A DNA stretch of 64,000 bases from Cobetia sp. L2A1 (lineage in GTDB: Bacteria; Pseudomonadota; Gammaproteobacteria; Pseudomonadales; Halomonadaceae). The position numbers and the translations under genes were made by a program. The stretch lies in assembly GCF_009796845.1 (NCBI RefSeq), contig NZ_CP047025.1, positions 2,790,001 through 2,854,000 on the forward strand, in the 5' to 3' direction. Shown here piece after piece: positions 62,142 through 64,000 of this stretch (positions within the stretch are counted from its first letter, which is position 1; the number at the start of each line of letters is the position of its first letter). The notes under the pieces were generated by a model that was given only the letters and a program-made list of their open reading frames with translations, was not told the origin of the DNA and made no database searches.

Positions 62142-63461
62142 TCAATCTTTATTGATAACACATGACTTCCAGTAATGTGTTATCAAACCACCCACAATCA
62201 AATTATGCACATAGACTCCCGTCCAAAAAGAGTCATAGGACTCCATTTGATTGACTATCATCCAATAAGCAAAAAATGAGGTACCAAACAATGCCATATC
62301 GCCAGGCATATCTCCTGAGCGCCAAGCCTTCCATGTCGCATAACCAATCCAGCAAGCAAGTGCAGTAATTGCTAGAAGGCCTAATATTCCGTACCCCACC
62401 CATATTTCAATGAAGAAGTTATGTAGATGCCCGAATTCTTGCGCGACCCATTCAGGCAACCAAGGAGTTTCATCCATGACTAGACTTCGTCCTTCAGCCC
62501 CCCACCCAACCCATGGACGCTCTGCAATCCATTGAGTAGCCGCTACCCAACTATGAATTCGTACGCCTAGGCTAGAATAAGGCACTTGACTCACATCACC
62601 GTGCAATATCTGGCCTATCACTTGACCTTCCATCTCGAAACGATCATGTAACACTTCACCAAACGACCAATACAATATCGTGGCTGCTGCCATGACGATC
62701 AGCAGGATGACAACGAGGGGCTTCAGCAAATACCTGACACCGTCGCGCGTCAGTACATAGAGACACCAGCTGCAAAGTCCGACTATCAGCGCGACGAATA
62801 CTCCACCCCACACCGCGCGAGTCTGTCCTATCGCAAGGCCTGCGATAATCATGGACAGCGCGGCTAGCCAAGTTACCATTCGAATGAATTGCCCACGGCC
62901 AGGTTTGACACATCGTTTGGCAAAGATGATCAAACCAATACATATAACGCCAAAAAGCATCGAGGCATGTTGTTGGTTTCTGACTCCAAAACCCACTCGT
63001 TCACCACTGAAACCTGCTATCCAGCCATCTCCAGGAGGCGCATTGATCACCGTTGCCAACAGTACACCAAAGGTGGCCAGAGACCAGATCAACAAGGTAT
63101 TACGTGTACTCCCCCGTAACCACCATGCAATGCTGATAAAGATGAATAGCTTGGCAAGACGATCGATACTAGGAGATGCATTCGTCCACTCAGGATGGTG
63201 CAAGCGTCCCATGCCCCAGGATAACAATTGCACGAGAATGACGGCTCCCAGCAGCAGCAATACGTTACGGCGCAGCTCCTTCCCCCAAATACAGAATGCC
63301 ACCAATCCCGAAAGTGCCAGCATGAGCTCTGCTGGCTTAGCGACATCTCCTAGCAATACCTTGCCAAAGGCATACGTCAGTAATGATAAAACACCAATTA
63401 TCAGCAACCACTGTGGACTCTTCCAATGAGTATTGTCGTCCCACTTGTCCAGTAATGTCAT
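62142..63461 (-). CDS. O-antigen ligase/polymerase (WaaL/Wzy_C family)
   Basis: This 439-residue membrane protein has about ten to twelve hydrophobic segments and a periplasmic loop with ERVGFGVRNQQHASMLFG and IHSWVAATQWIAERPWVGWGAEGRSLV...FGHLHNFFIEIWVGYGILGLL. These Wzy_C features (Arg, and the H-x-H-N motif) are typical of WaaL ligases that attach O-antigen to lipid A-core. A polymerase role is also possible, since the family covers both. It is first of the minus-strand O-antigen genes, with a 135-base AT-rich gap before wzx that may hold a second promoter. No clear ribosome binding site precedes the ATG. Confidence 0.82.
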   Translation of the reverse strand: MTLLDKWDDNTHWKSPQWLLIIGVLSLLTYAFGKVLLGDVAKPAELMLALSGLVAFCIWGKELRRNVLLLLGAVILVQLLSWGMGRLHHPEWTNASPSIDRLAKLFIFISIAWWLRGSTRNTLLIWSLATFGVLLATVINAPPGDGWIAGFSGERVGFGVRNQQHASMLFGVICIGLIIFAKRCVKPGRGQFIRMVTWLAALSMIIAGLAIGQTRAVWGGVFVALIVGLCSWCLYVLTRDGVRYLLKPLVVILLIVMAAATILYWSFGEVLHDRFEMEGQVIGQILHGDVSQVPYSSLGVRIHSWVAATQWIAERPWVGWGAEGRSLVMDETPWLPEWVAQEFGHLHNFFIEIWVGYGILGLLAITALACWIGYATWKAWRSGDMPGDMALFGTSFFAYWMIVNQMESYDSFWTGVYVHNLIVGGLITHYWKSCVINKD

Positions 63462-63555
63462 GTTAATTTATCACTTTGGTATACGACTTTAAAAAACAGA
63501 ATATTGATATTGAGATTTCACTAGACCGCATGAAACTTCATGCTGATGCGATGCC

Positions 63556-64000
63556 TCATTCTCCTTCTCTTGCGGGGGGTAGTATCAAGTTGAGCGCGAT
63601 TCCTAGAATCGCAGCCAGGCTGACACCCTGGAGCGTGAATTGCCCGCCCCCAACCTGCATGCCACCGATTCCGAATACCAGGATCAATGAGGCAATCACC
63701 AGATTGCGTGGCGCAGTCAGCGACTCGCCGGAGCGTACCAGCGTATTCATGCCGACCACGGCAATGGAGCCGAACAATAGACACATGATTCCGCCCATCA
63801 CTGGTGTGGGGATAGTTTGCAGAATGGCGCCGACCTTGCCAACAAAGGCCAGAGCGATGGCGACACAGGCAGCGACGGTCATCACCCGCGGATTGAAGTT
63901 ACGTGTAAGCATGACGGCACCGGTCACCTCAGAATAGGTGGTATTTGGCGGGCCTCCGAACATGGAAGCGACCGATGTCGCCAAGCCGTCTCCTAGCAGC
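63556..64000 (-). CDS. uraA: Uracil permease UraA, C-terminal part (truncated by window end)
   Basis: The minus-strand frame is open to the window edge; about 148 C-terminal codons are visible. LLGDGLATSVASMFGGPPNTTYSEVTGAV is the NCS2/UraA signature, and the following helices (IQTIPTPVMGGIMCLLFGSIAVVGMNTLV) align with E. coli UraA by eye. It imports uracil with protons. The C-terminus is short and basic-acidic. It lies upstream of the O-antigen ligase gene on the same strand, but the two are unrelated in function. Confidence 0.92.
   Translation of the reverse strand, partial: LLGDGLATSVASMFGGPPNTTYSEVTGAVMLTRNFNPRVMTVAACVAIALAFVGKVGAILQTIPTPVMGGIMCLLFGSIAVVGMNTLVRSGESLTAPRNLVIASLILVFGIGGMQVGGGQFTLQGVSLAAILGIALNLILPPAREGE

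Overview
The window looks like a chromosomal segment from a marine or halophilic gammaproteobacterium of the Halomonadaceae (Halomonas/Cobetia-like). This is inferred from the rnfCDGE-nth arrangement, an MvaT-type nucleoid protein (a Pseudomonas/Halomonas-side family), an RNase J beside PurU, and the protein flavour overall. No rRNA, tRNA, IS element, prophage or CRISPR array was seen. Coding density is high, and most genes are ordinary housekeeping genes.

Layout. 1-3.9 kb: end of rnfC, then rnfD-rnfG-rnfE (sodium or proton translocating ferredoxin:NAD oxidoreductase / SoxR-reducing complex), followed by endonuclease III. 4.0-6.7 kb: a PAS-PAS-GGDEF-EAL c-di-GMP enzyme and a small membrane protein. 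6.7-21.6 kb: mostly minus-strand genes, namely pepN, a DUF454 protein, glycerate kinase, a CvfB-like RNA-binding protein, yajQ, a GNAT protein divergent from a RimK-like ATP-grasp ligase, an orphan betaine-type binding protein, a DUF2797-yeaC pair, rhomboid protease, a PPP-family phosphatase and NAD kinase. 22-26 kb: an ECF sigma/anti-sigma pair, mvaT and a stand-alone bioA with a plausible BirA operator. 26-29.6 kb: yrbL-like kinase, an NhaC-superfamily transporter and DNA polymerase IV.

29.6-33.5 kb holds the most unusual operon: a small receiver-like protein, a protein with six CxxC pairs followed by a GGDEF fold that has lost its catalytic motif, a cellulose-synthase-like glycosyltransferase and a HlyD-type adaptor. 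It resembles a polysaccharide synthase/export module with a non-enzymatic control subunit. 33.8-37.1 kb: purU, RNase J and a small coiled-coil protein ending in an AT-hook-like motif.

37.3-45.8 kb is a molybdenum/tungsten block on the minus strand: tupAB, tupC, mobA, mobB-moeA, then a natural MoaC-MoaD fusion followed by moaE and moaA. Together these import the oxyanion, build molybdopterin, insert the metal and make the dinucleotide form. A sigma-54 response regulator and Cache-domain histidine kinase pair, plus an XRE-cupin regulator, lie beside it on the plus strand.

50.9-63.5 kb is a surface polysaccharide locus. rfbBDAC (dTDP-rhamnose) on the plus strand converges with a minus-strand set: ligase-like protein, Wzx flippase, Wzy-like polymerase, two GT2 transferases and the initiating sugar-phosphate transferase. 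The Wzx/Wzy part is strikingly AT-rich, as expected for exchanged O-antigen genes. The window ends inside a uracil permease gene.
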